A stretch of 64,000 nucleotides of DNA, from positions 186,001 through 250,000 of the forward strand of contig NZ_PGVB01000002.1 in NCBI RefSeq assembly GCF_002860205.1. Reading direction: 5' to 3'. This DNA is from Bacillus sp. T33-2. Lineage in GTDB: Bacteria; Bacillota; Bacilli; Bacillales; Cytobacillaceae. Positions 47,600-57,791 of the stretch are shown here, piece after piece; positions within the stretch are counted from its first letter, which is position 1; every line of letters starts with the position of its first letter. The notes beneath the pieces are model-generated. The model was given only the letters and a program-made list of their open reading frames with translations. It ran no database searches and was not told where the DNA came from. The translations under genes were made by a program, and so were the position numbers.

Positions 47600-49078
47600 T
47601 TACAATATGATGGCTATCAGGCCGCCGGAGCCTTCATTAATGATTCTTTCCAGCGTTTCTTTCAGCTTATATCGGGCATTTTCCGGCATCAATGACAATT
47701 TGGCAGAAATGCCTTCCCTTACGATGGAATTGAGGCTTCTTCCAAATATATCGGAATTCCAGATAGAAAGTGGATCCTCTTCAAAATCCTGCATCAGATA
47801 CCGGACTAGTTCTTCACTCTGTTTTTCTGTTCCGATGATCGGTGAAAATTCAGATTCCACATCCACTTTAATCATGTGTATGGAGGGCGCGACTGCTTTT
47901 AACCGGACCCCAAAGCGCGAGCCCTGGCGGATAATTTCCGGTTCCTCCAGGCTCATGTCAGACATGGAAGGAGAAGCGATGCCGTATCCTGTTTGTTTCA
48001 CCATTTTCAGTGCATCGGAAATCTGGTCATACTCCGCTTTTGCATAGGCAAAATCCTGCATCAATTCAAGCAAATGGTCCTTGCCGCGAATCTCCACCCC
48101 TACAATCTCTTTCAGGATGTCGTCATATAGGTCATCCGGGGCAAACAGGTCGATTTCAGCCACGCCCTGCCCCATTTCGATCCCCGCCAGCCCGGCACGG
48201 TCAATAAACTCGTAATCACTGAATTGATGCACCACTCTGTCAACATCTCTTAATCTCTTGATATCCTTTACAGTTTCTTTAACGGCTTCCTGGTAGCTTT
48301 CGCGGAGCCAGTGGTTTTCGCGGAGGACCATGACCCAGCTCGGGAGGTTCACGTTTACTTCAAGCACCGGAAATTCGTATAACGCTTCCCGGAGTACATT
48401 CAGTACATCCGTTTCCCGCATGCTTTCAACACTCATTGCCAGGACAGGGATGTCATATTTCTCAGCCAGTTGTGCACGCAGCGCCTCAGTGTTTGGGTGG
48501 TAGGGCTGCACACTGTTCACGACCATGATGAACGGCTTCCCGACTTCTTTTAATTCTTCAATCACTCTTTCCTCAGCTTCGATATAATCATGGCGGGGGA
48601 TTTCACCAATAGTGCCATCAGTGGCGATGACAACTCCGATGGTAGAGTGCTCCTGGATGACCTTCCTTGTGCCAATCTCAGCAGCCTCATGGAAAGGAAT
48701 CGGCTCCTCATACCAGGGGGTCGTGATCATGCGCGGGCCGTTTTCATCCTCGTACCCCTTTGCACCTGGCACTGTGTAACCGACACAATCGACAAGCCTG
48801 ATATTTACATCAAGGCCCTCATCAACATGGATGCTTGCCGCCTGGTTGGGAACAAACTTTGGCTCAGTGGTCATGATCGTTTTGCCCGCAGCACTTTGCG
48901 GCAATTCATCCTGGGCTCTGGCCCTGTCGGCTTCGTTGTTTATATTCGGTAAAACAACCAGCTCCATGAATTTTTTTATGAAAGTAGACTTGCCAGTCCG
49001 GACGGTTCCAACAACCCCTAAATAAATATCGCCGCCCGTCCGCTCGGCAATATCTTTAAAAATATCTACCTTTTCCAA
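47600..49078 (-). CDS. spoIVA: Stage IV sporulation protein A (spore-coat ATPase)
   Basis: Forms the basement layer of the spore coat by ATP-driven self-assembly on the forespore. 492 residues: N-terminal Walker A GVVGTVRTGKSTF near 22, switch-like DCVGYTVPGAKGYED near 96, and a conserved C-terminus (YKLKETLERIINEGSGGLIAIIL). Sigma-E promoter candidate at 49141-49168. Confidence 0.97.
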   Translation of the reverse strand: MEKVDIFKDIAERTGGDIYLGVVGTVRTGKSTFIKKFMELVVLPNINNEADRARAQDELPQSAAGKTIMTTEPKFVPNQAASIHVDEGLDVNIRLVDCVGYTVPGAKGYEDENGPRMITTPWYEEPIPFHEAAEIGTRKVIQEHSTIGVVIATDGTIGEIPRHDYIEAEERVIEELKEVGKPFIMVVNSVQPYHPNTEALRAQLAEKYDIPVLAMSVESMRETDVLNVLREALYEFPVLEVNVNLPSWVMVLRENHWLRESYQEAVKETVKDIKRLRDVDRVVHQFSDYEFIDRAGLAGIEMGQGVAEIDLFAPDDLYDDILKEIVGVEIRGKDHLLELMQDFAYAKAEYDQISDALKMVKQTGYGIASPSMSDMSLEEPEIIRQGSRFGVRLKAVAPSIHMIKVDVESEFSPIIGTEKQSEELVRYLMQDFEEDPLSIWNSDIFGRSLNSIVREGISAKLSLMPENARYKLKETLERIINEGSGGLIAIIL

Positions 49079-49140
49079 GTGATCCCCTCCCGATCATAGA
49101 GTTAGTGGGAAAAATATCATCCTTATTGGTATTCTGGGAC

Positions 49141-49168
49141 AGTATATGTTTATGACATTGTCCTATAG
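49141..49168 (-). promoter_or_regulatory. Candidate sigma-E promoter of spoIVA
   Basis: Minus-strand CTATAGG, 13 bases, then CATATACT. The -10 resembles the sigma-E consensus CATACANT and spoIVA is a known sigma-E gene in B. subtilis; the -35 is approximate. Confidence 0.6.
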
Positions 49169-49273
49169 TGATATGACATTTTTTTATTTTTTTTTACCCC
49201 CCTATATAAAATCACGAAGAGTGTGAATGGAGGCGCCGCCCTGATCTTCCGTATCTTTTGCCAATTTTCATGG

Positions 49274-49320
49274 CAAAAAGAAAACCCCTCTCCTACAATA
49301 TATTTTGTAGTAGAAGGGTT
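49274..49320 (-). terminator. Terminator after yphF
   Basis: Long imperfect stem starting AACCC and ending GGGGTT around CTACAA/TTGTAG, followed on the minus strand by TTCTTTTT. Confidence 0.75.
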
Positions 49321-49324
49321 ATGA

Positions 49325-50035
49325 CTAATTCTCTAAAAAGATTGGTTCGTTGCCGGAAGGATCAATAGTATAAGGCAGAGAATACGCAGGCACGAACATA
49401 GAGTCTCCAACCAGGATGTGCCGGATGTCCTCCCCAGGCTTCAGGTCTGTTTTTAGCTTTTGCATCTTTTGGTATAGATCACTTCGGTAGTCCACGTAAA
49501 TATCTCCCTGTCCATCAATGACGAAGGGCAGATTTTGGTTGGTGAACGGGCTTACCGACACAGGCTCTTCTTTATAGCCAAGCTTTTTATAATCCAATGT
49601 GAATACATTCTTTGCCAGTTGGTCTTTAAATGGCGGGTACTTATGGGACTTTATCCTCAAATTCAACTCACGGATAGCATCAGCCATTCGCAGGTCCAAT
49701 AGCTTCACAGTCGGGTCTGTTTCAGCATCAATGATGACATATTGAAAAATCCCGCCGCTCTCAAAAGCATTCCCCGGTGGTTCTGGCATGTACAATGGTG
49801 ATATTTTTTGAAAATCGACCGGATATTTTTGGTAGACCGGTGTTTTTGCATCTTTCGTTTTAATTGGCAATATACCGCCATTCGCATCCTGGAACTGGTC
49901 AACCGCTTTTTGAACCGTCTCCAACTGTTCTTTATAGGGGACTGTATTCTGGCTGAGGTTCTCTTTCGGATACATACACCCTGAAAGGAGAATGGCAGAA
50001 AGGAGAACGGCCAGGAAAATGCGTGTATTTTTCAT
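49325..50035 (-). CDS. yphF: YphF-like lipoprotein
   Basis: A 236-residue lipoprotein: signal peptide with the lipobox LLSGC (Cys20 from the ATG at 50035), then an acidic-neutral extracellular domain with PLYMPEPPGNAF and DLYQKMQKLKTDL. Family resemblance to YphF (DUF3939-type) is by position and layout. Function unknown. Lies between spoIVA and yphE. Confidence 0.75.
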   Translation of the reverse strand: MKNTRIFLAVLLSAILLSGCMYPKENLSQNTVPYKEQLETVQKAVDQFQDANGGILPIKTKDAKTPVYQKYPVDFQKISPLYMPEPPGNAFESGGIFQYVIIDAETDPTVKLLDLRMADAIRELNLRIKSHKYPPFKDQLAKNVFTLDYKKLGYKEEPVSVSPFTNQNLPFVIDGQGDIYVDYRSDLYQKMQKLKTDLKPGEDIRHILVGDSMFVPAYSLPYTIDPSGNEPIFLEN

Positions 50036-50067
50036 AAATACCAATCCTTTAATCTAGTAGATTATGA

Positions 50068-50265
50068 TTAGGTTGTCGGCCCGCTGAATACTACCAAAAA
50101 GATAATCAGGCCAGCAGCAATCATCAGAATGTAAGCAATGACGGCGGTTAACAGCTTAAAGACTCCCTTTAATTTATAACGGCTCAGGTAAAGAGAAACT
50201 AGCGATAAAGCCATACATCCCATTCCAATGAAGGATATCCACATCTTTAATAATGCCGGCGACAA
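50068..50265 (-). CDS. yphE: YphE-like small membrane protein (DUF2768)
   Basis: A 65-residue protein with two membrane helices (about 5-25 and 36-58) joined by SRYKLKG. TTG at 50265 with AGGGAGTGG upstream fits the family start. Function unknown. Confidence 0.75.
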   Translation of the reverse strand: MSPALLKMWISFIGMGCMALSLVSLYLSRYKLKGVFKLLTAVIAYILMIAAGLIIFLVVFSGPTT

Positions 50266-50349
50266 ATATACCACTCCCTTTTTCGAGAAGTATTATAACA
50301 TACTGTGTGCTATACGGGCGATAAAAGTAGCATGTCCCTTTTTGTAAGC

Positions 50350-50392
50350 AAAAAAAACTGAAGTAAAGAAGGGGCAGACATCTTTACTTCAG
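50350..50392 (-). terminator. Terminator after gpsA
   Basis: CTGAAGTAAAG/CTTTACTTCAG 11-bp stem, then T8 on the minus strand. The rest of the 254-base gap to yphE shows nothing recognisable. Confidence 0.88.
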
Positions 50393-50519
50393 CGAAATTT
50401 GACTAAATCACCCAAACACCCGGTTCAAACCACCAGTTTGCTTCGTTGCATTGTATGCGCATAAAAAGTAAATCGCATCATCGAATGCCTATATCAATAA
50501 GATTTTACTGCTATTTCGT

Positions 50520-51578
50520 TTATTCCCCGTCAATAATTCTGTCATCAAGAATATTTGCGAGGTCCTCCATTTCGTGTGTCCTTCTCCGCGTCATTAAATC
50601 ATCGACAGCATTTTTCGGGTCCACGTTATTAAATAAGATATCATACAATACTTGTGTGATCGGCATTTTCACATCGTATTTGCTTGCCAGCTGATAAGCT
50701 GCTTTTGTCGTTCTTACCCCTTCCACTACCATACCCATATTATTCAGGACCTCATCAAGCTTTTGGCCTTTGCCAAGCATATTCCCTGCGCGCCAATTGC
50801 GAGAATGTACACTCGTACAGGTCACGATTAAATCTCCGATCCCTGTCAGCCCTGAAAAAGTCAGCGGGCTGGCCCCCATCTTAACGCCGAGGCGGGCGAT
50901 TTCTGCCAACCCTCTTGTAATCAGGGCCGCTTTTGCATTATCTCCGTACCCCAGCCCGTCTGAAATACCTGCCGCGAGTGCAATGATATTTTTTAAGGCA
51001 CCGCCAATCTCAACCCCCACAAGGTCGGCATTGGTATAGACCCGAAAGTTGTGGTTGATAAACAAATCCTGCACCCGTTCTGCCGCGTCCATATTTTTGG
51101 ATGAGGCGGTAACAGTAGTCGGATGCCGGAGGCTGACTTCTTCAGCATGGCTTGGTCCCGAAAGCACTACTACGGCATTAAGCAGATGTGCCGGCATTTC
51201 CTCTTCGATCATCTCTGAAATTCTGAGCAATGTGTCCGGCTCTATACCTTTGCCGACATGCACAATCGTCATCGGGCGGTTATGTACATCGACGATCTTT
51301 CGCAATACGTCCCTAATTGCTTTCGTGGGCACGGCAAGAATGATCAGTTCTATATCGGACATAGCCTCACGCAAGCTTGAGAATCCTTTTATTGCTTCTG
51401 GCAGTGTAATGCCCGGGAGGTATTTTTTGTTCGTGTGCCGTTCATTGATTTCCTCAATTTGTTCCGGGTTATGGCCCCATAACCTGACTTCGTGGCCGTT
51501 GTCTGCAAGTACCATGGCGAGAGCAGTTCCCCAGCTTCCTGCACCAATCACTGCAACCTTATCTGTCGTCCGTTCCAT
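50520..51578 (-). CDS. gpsA: Glycerol-3-phosphate dehydrogenase (NAD(P)+)
   Basis: Makes sn-glycerol-3-phosphate for phospholipids. 352 residues: Rossmann [18 protein letters not shown] near 8, [11 protein letters not shown] near 107, SGPSHAEEV near 138, [23 protein letters not shown] near 188 with the catalytic Lys. ATG at 51578 with AAGGTG upstream. Follows der by 16 bases. Confidence 0.96.
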   Translation of the reverse strand: MERTTDKVAVIGAGSWGTALAMVLADNGHEVRLWGHNPEQIEEINERHTNKKYLPGITLPEAIKGFSSLREAMSDIELIILAVPTKAIRDVLRKIVDVHNRPMTIVHVGKGIEPDTLLRISEMIEEEMPAHLLNAVVVLSGPSHAEEVSLRHPTTVTASSKNMDAAERVQDLFINHNFRVYTNADLVGVEIGGALKNIIALAAGISDGLGYGDNAKAALITRGLAEIARLGVKMGASPLTFSGLTGIGDLIVTCTSVHSRNWRAGNMLGKGQKLDEVLNNMGMVVEGVRTTKAAYQLASKYDVKMPITQVLYDILFNNVDPKNAVDDLMTRRRTHEMEDLANILDDRIIDGE

Positions 51579-51594
51579 AAACACCACACCTTTT

Positions 51595-52905
51595 TTATTT
51601 TCTCTCCCTGGCAAATAGCTTGATGGGCGTACCTTCAAATCCAAATGCATCCCTTATCCGGTTTTCAAGGAAACGTTCATACGAGAAATGCAGGAGCTCT
51701 GGTTCATTGACAAAAACTACAAAGGTAGGCGGTTTCACTGCAACCTGTGTTGTATAAAAGATCTTTAATCTGCGGCCTTTATCTGTTGGAGTCGGATTCA
51801 TTGCGACAGCGTCCATAATCACATCATTCAAGACATTAGTCTGAACGCGCATCGAATGGTTCTCGCTCGCCAAATTGATCATAGGCATCAATGTATGGAT
51901 CCGTTTCTTCGTTTTTGCCGACAGGAAGACGATTGGTGCATAGCTGAGGAATTGGAAATGCTCCCGGATATTTTGTTCAAATTCCTTCATCGTCTTTTCG
52001 TCTTTTTCAATTGCATCCCACTTGTTGACAACAATTACAACAGCACGCCCTGCCTCATGGGCATAACCGGCAATATGTTTGTCCTGCTCGATGATTCCCT
52101 CTTCGGCATTGATCACAACAAGAACCACATCGGATCTTTCAATTGCACGAAGCGCTCTCAGTACGCTGTATTTTTCAGTCGTTTCGTAAACCTTGCCTTT
52201 TTTCCTCATGCCAGCTGTATCAATGATCATATACTTCTGGCCATTATAAGTGACTTCAGTGTCGATCGCATCTCTAGTCGTGCCGGCAATATCACTTACA
52301 ATAACCCGCTCTTCGCCAACAATGGCATTGACGAGCGATGATTTCCCGACATTCGGCCGTCCGATTAAAGAAAATTTGATTGTATCCTCATCGTCATCGC
52401 GGGCTTCCCTTTTTGGAAAATGCTTTGCCACTTCATCAAGCAGGTCACCAAGCCCAAGGCCGTGGGAACCTGAAATCGGGACTGGCTCTCCAAACCCGAG
52501 TGCATAAAAGTCATAAATCTGGTCCCTCATCTCGGGATTGTCCACTTTATTGACCGCTAAAACAACCGGTTTATTTGAACGGTACAGGATTTTCGCGACT
52601 TCCTCATCTGCGCCTGTGACACCCTCACGGCCATTTGTCAGAAAAATGATGACGTCTGCTTCGTCGATTGCGATTTCGGCCTGCTGGCGTATCTGCTCAA
52701 GGAACGGTTCATCACCAATTTCAATTCCGCCTGTATCAATTATATTAAAATCATGTGTGAGCCACTCGCCGGAACTGTAAATCCGGTCCCTCGTCACACC
52801 GGGGATATCTTCTACTATGGAAATTCGTTCACCAACGATTCGGTTGAAAATTGTCGACTTCCCAACGTTCGGGCGGCCAACAATTGCCACTACTGGTTTC
52901 GCCAT
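51595..52905 (-). CDS. der: Ribosome-associated GTPase Der (EngA)
   Basis: Double-GTPase for 50S ribosome assembly. 436 residues, exactly the usual length: G1 motifs GRPNVGKST (about 10-18) and GRPNVGKSS near 183, DTGG and DTAG G3 motifs, NKVD and NKWD G4 motifs, and a C-terminal KH domain (about 350-430). ATG at 52905. Confidence 0.97.
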   Translation of the reverse strand: MAKPVVAIVGRPNVGKSTIFNRIVGERISIVEDIPGVTRDRIYSSGEWLTHDFNIIDTGGIEIGDEPFLEQIRQQAEIAIDEADVIIFLTNGREGVTGADEEVAKILYRSNKPVVLAVNKVDNPEMRDQIYDFYALGFGEPVPISGSHGLGLGDLLDEVAKHFPKREARDDDEDTIKFSLIGRPNVGKSSLVNAIVGEERVIVSDIAGTTRDAIDTEVTYNGQKYMIIDTAGMRKKGKVYETTEKYSVLRALRAIERSDVVLVVINAEEGIIEQDKHIAGYAHEAGRAVVIVVNKWDAIEKDEKTMKEFEQNIREHFQFLSYAPIVFLSAKTKKRIHTLMPMINLASENHSMRVQTNVLNDVIMDAVAMNPTPTDKGRRLKIFYTTQVAVKPPTFVVFVNEPELLHFSYERFLENRIRDAFGFEGTPIKLFARERK

Positions 52906-52970
52906 GAACTTCACCCTTTCATTAAGGTTTATTTTTTTACAGCGCCAATTCGTTTAATTTTGCTAACGTA

Positions 52971-53000
52971 CAAAATAAACCCTTCTCAGGCAAGAAGGGT
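52971..53000 (-). terminator. Terminator ahead of der
   Basis: ACCCTTCT/AGAAGGGT 8-bp stem with a 6-base loop, followed on the minus strand by TTATTTTG; ends the transcript carrying the YIEGIA pair. Confidence 0.8.
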
Positions 53001-53054
53001 CTGGCTTAACCAGTTTATCAAATGATAGAGCCGTACCGCAAGCCATGTCCCTGT

Positions 53055-53240
53055 TCAATGTTTAACAATGACGAACAATTCTTCGGTCAAGGAATGTGCA
53101 ATCCCGTCAAGAATGGCTTCCAGGCTTGCTGCGATTTGTTCCATTTCTTTTTTTGAATCACAATAAAATACAGCGGTCCCGGCCGGAACCTTCTTTGGAT
53201 TTGTTGTAATGGCAGCAAGGATGAATTTTTCAAGTGTCAC
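53055..53240 (-). CDS. Capping complex subunit for YIEGIA
   Basis: A 61-residue protein from a GTG at 53240 that overlaps the stop of the YIEGIA gene by 4 bases (GTGA). It matches the small partner protein seen next to YIEGIA-family proteins in spore formers (VPAGTAVFYCDSKKEMEQIA). It is predicted to be part of a sporulation-specific complex; role inferred from family name. Confidence 0.78.
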   Translation of the reverse strand: MTLEKFILAAITTNPKKVPAGTAVFYCDSKKEMEQIAASLEAILDGIAHSLTEELFVIVKH

Positions 53241-54127
53241 TGGCGTTTTCTTCCTTTCACCCTTTTTTCTCCAGGCATCCTTATCGCATTTTCAAGAATC
53301 GGGACATTGCCGAGAATGGATATGGCTTTATTCACATCGCGTTCCTGTGGCAGGACAAACACGCCGACCCTGCCATCATCAAGATCCCGTTTGGCAAGCG
53401 GAACCAGTGCCGGAGTGCCCGTATCGCGATACACCCCCAAAGCTGTTGACAAATCATGTAATACAGCCTGCCTTTGGCCGATATTCGCAATTGTTGAACG
53501 GGCATTGAAATTTTTAGGTTTTAAAATAAAACCCATTCCATATTTCAATACTTCCTTCTGCCTTTCGGGCAAGCCTATATTCATGATATAAATGTTATCT
53601 ACATACAGCCCGGGCCCGACAAATCTTGGTTCAATAAACTCAATGTCCACGATGTCCTTCAATTTCCCTCCGGCCATAAGCTGCCTTGCCACGATTAATG
53701 CGGCCAAGCCCGCAGCAATGCCTGCCCAAATATTAACCGCCAAATAAAAAAACGTGCTTATCAACGAAGCAAAAATAACAATATAGTTGCGGCTTTCAAA
53801 TGCAACAGCGATTCCTTCAATATATGTTTTACCCCTGGAAACAAGCTCGTGGCTGTCCATTTCTGTCAGCGTGTTTCTTTCCATATTCCGGACTTCCCGG
53901 AATTGTGAGGCTGCAAGTGTCAGGAAGGTGATTGCCGTGAATTCCTCTTCCATAATGGCAGGCACTGCAACTGCCCCAAGCCCAGCCGCAATAAATCCAA
54001 GCGCAATATGTATGATCTTCCCGTGCAAATAAGTAGGGTATTGCCGGTAATCCGTCCTCAGCATGAACAGCCTGGCAATCGTCCCGACTGTAACGCCAAA
54101 CGAGATCGGCAAAGTGTATTCATTCAT
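53237..54127 (-). CDS. YIEGIA family sporulation membrane protein (YphB/SeaA-like)
   Basis: A 296-residue membrane protein with helices near 5-60, 60-75 and 108-150; it contains the family signature GKTYIEGIAVAFESRNYIV near 105-123. Family members are spore-envelope proteins in Bacillus. ATG at 54127 overlaps the yphA stop by 4 bases. Co-transcribed with the 61-residue capping subunit. Confidence 0.88.
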   Translation of the reverse strand: MNEYTLPISFGVTVGTIARLFMLRTDYRQYPTYLHGKIIHIALGFIAAGLGAVAVPAIMEEEFTAITFLTLAASQFREVRNMERNTLTEMDSHELVSRGKTYIEGIAVAFESRNYIVIFASLISTFFYLAVNIWAGIAAGLAALIVARQLMAGGKLKDIVDIEFIEPRFVGPGLYVDNIYIMNIGLPERQKEVLKYGMGFILKPKNFNARSTIANIGQRQAVLHDLSTALGVYRDTGTPALVPLAKRDLDDGRVGVFVLPQERDVNKAISILGNVPILENAIRMPGEKRVKGRKRQ

Positions 54128-54732
54128 GAGGATCTCTGTTTCTCCCTTTCCACCTGGTCCATTTTGCTAAATGACGCAGAAAATTGTTCCATTCCAGACC
54201 AGGCAATGATGATAACCGCTGCAATGCACGCCGCATCTAAAAATGCCGGTGAAGCAATGGGATGCGGGAACCCAAATTTTCTTATAATGATCGCAAATAG
54301 TATTTCGCCTTGAAGAAGCCCTGCCGACAATGTCACGAGTCTTAATTGTCTGCTTGATTGCAGAATGATCGTTAATGCACTCATACATATTCCTGCCATC
54401 CACTCACGTTTGAAAATAACCCAAACTGGATCAAACAGTTCAAACAGCAGGAAGTTCACATGCGCAAGCATGACAATCAGTGCGGATATAGCTATATAAA
54501 GGGTCTCAGATCTTTTTAGCCTGAATGTTTCCAACTGTATAAAAACAATGAGAACAAGTGCGGACATATGTACCTGGATGCCATGAATTCCGGCTGTATA
54601 AGGCGAGAGGATGATTAACAAAAGCAGCATCACCGAGTACTTTAGACGGCCGGCATTCTTTTTGTCCATCATAAAGGTTGTCCATATCCATGCAGCCCAT
54701 GTACACCAATAAAAGATAAGGCCTTCTTCCAT
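54124..54732 (-). CDS. yphA: YphA-like membrane protein
   Basis: A 202-residue integral membrane protein, about seven hydrophobic segments, no catalytic motif. ATG at 54732 with GGAGG upstream. Position next to YIEGIA and general pattern fit YphA. Function unknown. Confidence 0.75.
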   Translation of the reverse strand: MEEGLIFYWCTWAAWIWTTFMMDKKNAGRLKYSVMLLLLIILSPYTAGIHGIQVHMSALVLIVFIQLETFRLKRSETLYIAISALIVMLAHVNFLLFELFDPVWVIFKREWMAGICMSALTIILQSSRQLRLVTLSAGLLQGEILFAIIIRKFGFPHPIASPAFLDAACIAAVIIIAWSGMEQFSASFSKMDQVEREKQRSS

Positions 54733-54802
54733 GTTCTACCTCCTATCATTTCCATTATGGCTGCCCGATATGTAATTTAAACTCATTTACAGTGCAAGAG
54801 CA

Positions 54803-54833
54803 TAAAAAAGAAGCTTCCGAATGAGGAAACTTC
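54803..54833 (-). terminator. Terminator after fni
   Basis: GAAGTTTCC/GGAAGCTTC 9-bp stem (one G-U), followed on the minus strand by TTTTTTA. Confidence 0.85.
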
Positions 54834-55890
54834 ACTTTTTTATTCTTTGGCTGTACGATTTTGTATTGATGCCTCTCTGTTCAAGCCAATGGTATGTTTC
54901 GCCCCAAATGACAAGTGGAGAATTGTGCAAATCACGTAATTTTTTTGCTCCCAGGGCCGTCATAATGATCGCAAGCTCCTCCTGGATCAGCGAAATTTCT
55001 TCAATTAGTGCTTCTAATCCGTCTTCGACCAAAGTCTTTAGAAACACTCCAGCAATTGCAGCCGCATCCGCACCCAAGGCTATGGCTTTGGCAACATCCA
55101 TGCCCGTTTGGATACCTCCCGATGCGATCAAAGGCAAATTGAAGTGGCAACTCCGTGCTTCTACAATCGCAGCAGCGGCAGTGATACCCCAATCCTCAAA
55201 AAATGAAAGACTCCGGTTCCCGCGCCTGTTTTCGATCCTGGCAAAATTGGTTCCCCCGAAACCGCCGATATCGACAGCATAGACCCCGGCAGTCAGGAGA
55301 GATTTTACCGTCTCCATGCCCATGCCGAATCCGGTCTCTTTTACAATGAGCGGGACATCCAATGAACCGGCAAGATCAGCAATCCTGTTCAGGGCATTCC
55401 TGAAATCGCGGTCACCCTCAGGCATGGCCAACTCCTGCACAACATTCAAATGTATTTGCAGGGCATCTGCCTCAATCATATCAATCGCAAGTTTTGCCTG
55501 ATCAACAGTAGCTTCGCTGCCGAGATTGGCAAGGATGATCCCACCAGGATTTTCTTTTCGGACAATTTCATAAGTTTTTCGCTCCAGCGGATCCTTGATG
55601 GCGGACATCTGTGATCCAACAGCCATTCCCAAGCCCGTTTCTCTGGCAGCAATGGCAAGGTTCCGGTTTATTTCAAATGTCCTTTCCCCGCCTCCGCCTG
55701 TCATTGCATTGATGAAAATTGGCGAACTTAATAAAAGTTCGCCAATTTTGGTTTGCAAATCGATTGCGTCCAGTGAGGAATCAGGGAGGCTCTGATGAAC
55801 AAAAGTGACATCGGCAAAACCGTTCGTGCGAGCCAGCCCCGTTTCCAGGGCCAGCCGTATATGATCCCATTTTCTTTTTGATCTAGACAC
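54832..55890 (-). CDS. fni: Type 2 isopentenyl-diphosphate isomerase
   Basis: FMN- and NADPH-dependent IPP/DMAPP isomerase. 352 residues: [13 protein letters not shown] near 6, [17 protein letters not shown] near 60, [17 protein letters not shown] near 147, [23 protein letters not shown] near 265 (flavin/phosphate site). GTG start at 55890. Follows the S1-domain gene by 12 bases. The stop overlaps the terminator stem. Confidence 0.96.
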   Translation of the reverse strand: MSRSKRKWDHIRLALETGLARTNGFADVTFVHQSLPDSSLDAIDLQTKIGELLLSSPIFINAMTGGGGERTFEINRNLAIAARETGLGMAVGSQMSAIKDPLERKTYEIVRKENPGGIILANLGSEATVDQAKLAIDMIEADALQIHLNVVQELAMPEGDRDFRNALNRIADLAGSLDVPLIVKETGFGMGMETVKSLLTAGVYAVDIGGFGGTNFARIENRRGNRSLSFFEDWGITAAAAIVEARSCHFNLPLIASGGIQTGMDVAKAIALGADAAAIAGVFLKTLVEDGLEALIEEISLIQEELAIIMTALGAKKLRDLHNSPLVIWGETYHWLEQRGINTKSYSQRIKK

Positions 55891-55902
55891 GATCCATCAC
55901 CG

Positions 55903-57042
55903 TTATTGTTTTAAATTTTTAAGCTTATCCCCGATCATTTCTCCTAACTGGAAGCCCTTTGATTCTTCCGGGAGCTCATAATCCACCGCTCGCTGGTCTT
56001 CCCTTTCCTCAAACTCTTTCGTGCTAAGGGAGAGGCGCTGCTCATCTTTATTTACATCAAGCACTTTGACCTTGACTTTTTGGCCTTCTTTTAACACTTC
56101 ATGCGGGGTGCCAATGTGTTTATGGGAAATTTGTGAGATATGGACGAGACCTTCCACGCCTGGGAACACCTCAACAAACGCCCCGTATGAAACGAGCCGC
56201 TTGACTGTGCCTTCAAGGGTGCTTCCTTTAGGTGCTTTTTCTTCAATATTGGACCAAGGGCCCGGCAATGTTTCCTTAATGGAAAGCGAAATCCGTTCGT
56301 TGTCACGGTCAACGCTTAACACCTTCACCTGGACGCTTTGTCCCTCCTGAACAACATCTGATGGCTTTTCGATATGTTCATGTGACAACTGGGATATGTG
56401 CACCAGCCCATCTATTCCACCGATGTCCACGAACGCACCGAAATCGGTAATCCTCTGGACTGTACCTTCCAGCACCTGGCCGGACTGTAAAGAATCCAGG
56501 AGTTCCTGCTTGCGTTTTCCTTGCTCTTGCTCGACAACAGCCCGGTGGGAGAGGATCAGGCGGTTTTTGTCCTTGTCGAGCTCCACGATTTTAAAAGTAA
56601 GGCTTTTGCCTTTATAATCGGAAAAATCCTCGACGAAATGGGATTCGACAAGTGAAGCAGGAACAAATCCGCGCACCCCAAGATCAACGACTAGGCCGCC
56701 TTTGACTACATCTTTGATTTCAGCTTCAAAGACTTCGCCGCTATCCAATTTCTGCTGGAGTTCGTCCCAGGCTTTTTCAGCATCCACTTTCCGTTTCGAA
56801 AGAATCAAAGCTTCTTCTTCGACCTTCAGCACTTCAAGCTCAAGCTGGTCTCCCTCAGCGACAGCATCCCCCGCTTTTTCGACGTGAAGGCTCGATAGTT
56901 CACTGATTGGGATGATTCCGTCTAGTTTGCTGTTCTCAATATTCACAAGAACCTGCTTTTCTTCCACTTTAGTAACCTGCCCTTTTACGCGGTCACCTAC
57001 TTCGAAATTCTGAACCTCAATTTCATTCATGTCTTCAGTCAT
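55903..57042 (-). CDS. ypfD: S1-domain RNA-binding protein (ribosomal protein S1 homologue, YpfD)
   Basis: 379 residues made of four S1 domains: about 15-85, 100-165, 185-255 and 270-340 (VGDRVKGQVTKVE, GEVFEAEIKDV, GQVLEGTVQRITDFGAFVDIGG, GSTLEGTVKRLVSYGAFVEV). Shorter than the six-domain E. coli S1, typical of Firmicutes. GGAGG precedes the ATG. A hairpin lies in its leader at 57083-57102. Confidence 0.94.
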   Translation of the reverse strand: MTEDMNEIEVQNFEVGDRVKGQVTKVEEKQVLVNIENSKLDGIIPISELSSLHVEKAGDAVAEGDQLELEVLKVEEEALILSKRKVDAEKAWDELQQKLDSGEVFEAEIKDVVKGGLVVDLGVRGFVPASLVESHFVEDFSDYKGKSLTFKIVELDKDKNRLILSHRAVVEQEQGKRKQELLDSLQSGQVLEGTVQRITDFGAFVDIGGIDGLVHISQLSHEHIEKPSDVVQEGQSVQVKVLSVDRDNERISLSIKETLPGPWSNIEEKAPKGSTLEGTVKRLVSYGAFVEVFPGVEGLVHISQISHKHIGTPHEVLKEGQKVKVKVLDVNKDEQRLSLSTKEFEEREDQRAVDYELPEESKGFQLGEMIGDKLKNLKQ

Positions 57043-57082
57043 ATGTACTCCTCCTTAATCCAAACTGCACCTAATATATATG

Positions 57083-57102
57083 ATGTGATGCGGACACCAC
57101 AT
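57083..57102 (-). promoter_or_regulatory. Hairpin in the ypfD leader
   Basis: ATGTGGTG/CATCACAT 8-bp arms (one G-U) with TCCG loop, 40 bases before the ypfD ATG. Not followed by T-tract. Possible operator or mRNA structure. Confidence 0.4.
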
Positions 57103-57200
57103 AGAAAACATCCGTTAAAGATTCTTAGCGAATATTCAAAAAAAACTCTTTTTTACTAACTTCTTACAAAAGGCCTTGTTTGTCAAGCAAGAACCCCTAT

Positions 57201-57791
57201 TTATGATTTATGCTCTATAATAAGTTTGCGGATTTCTTTCATAATTAATTCAGTGGCTTCGTCCGCGGCCGCTTTTTTTTCACGGAGACCAGTGAAGTCG
57301 ACAGGCTTTCCATACACCACTTTTAGCTTGCTGAATGGTTTATATGGGCCAATGACAGCACACGGGACTATCAATGCATCTGAGCGCAGAGCAAAAAATC
57401 CTGCCCCTGCAAGGCCTTGCCCTAGTTCACCTGTCTTGCTTCTTGTTCCCTCTGGAAACAATCCTAAAACCTTTCCATCTTTTAAAATTGAAAGCCCTTT
57501 TCTCAGCGCCTCCCGGTCGCTCATGCCCCGTTTCACAGGAAAAGCGTTCAGGTTGCTGACAAGTTTGCCAAGAAGCGGAACCGAGAATATTTCATCCTTA
57601 GCCATAAAATGAACCGGCCTTGGTGCCGTAATCCCGACAACCGGGGGATCGAGCAAGGCAATATGGTTGGCACAAAGCAGGACTGCACCTTTGGCAGGGA
57701 AGTTATCTTTCCCGATTGTTTCTATCCTGTACAGTGGTTTCAAAACCCCGTACACTACCGTTTTTACAAAAGAATAAAAAGACAATTTCAA
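57201..57791 (-). CDS. plsC: 1-acyl-sn-glycerol-3-phosphate acyltransferase
   Basis: Second acylation of phosphatidate synthesis at the membrane. 196 residues: hydrophobic N-terminus, catalytic NHIALLD (HX4D) near 42, FPEGTRSK near 114. TTG at 57791 overlaps the cmk stop. Commonly adjacent to cmk in Bacilli. Confidence 0.92.
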   Translation of the reverse strand: MKLSFYSFVKTVVYGVLKPLYRIETIGKDNFPAKGAVLLCANHIALLDPPVVGITAPRPVHFMAKDEIFSVPLLGKLVSNLNAFPVKRGMSDREALRKGLSILKDGKVLGLFPEGTRSKTGELGQGLAGAGFFALRSDALIVPCAVIGPYKPFSKLKVVYGKPVDFTGLREKKAAADEATELIMKEIRKLIIEHKS

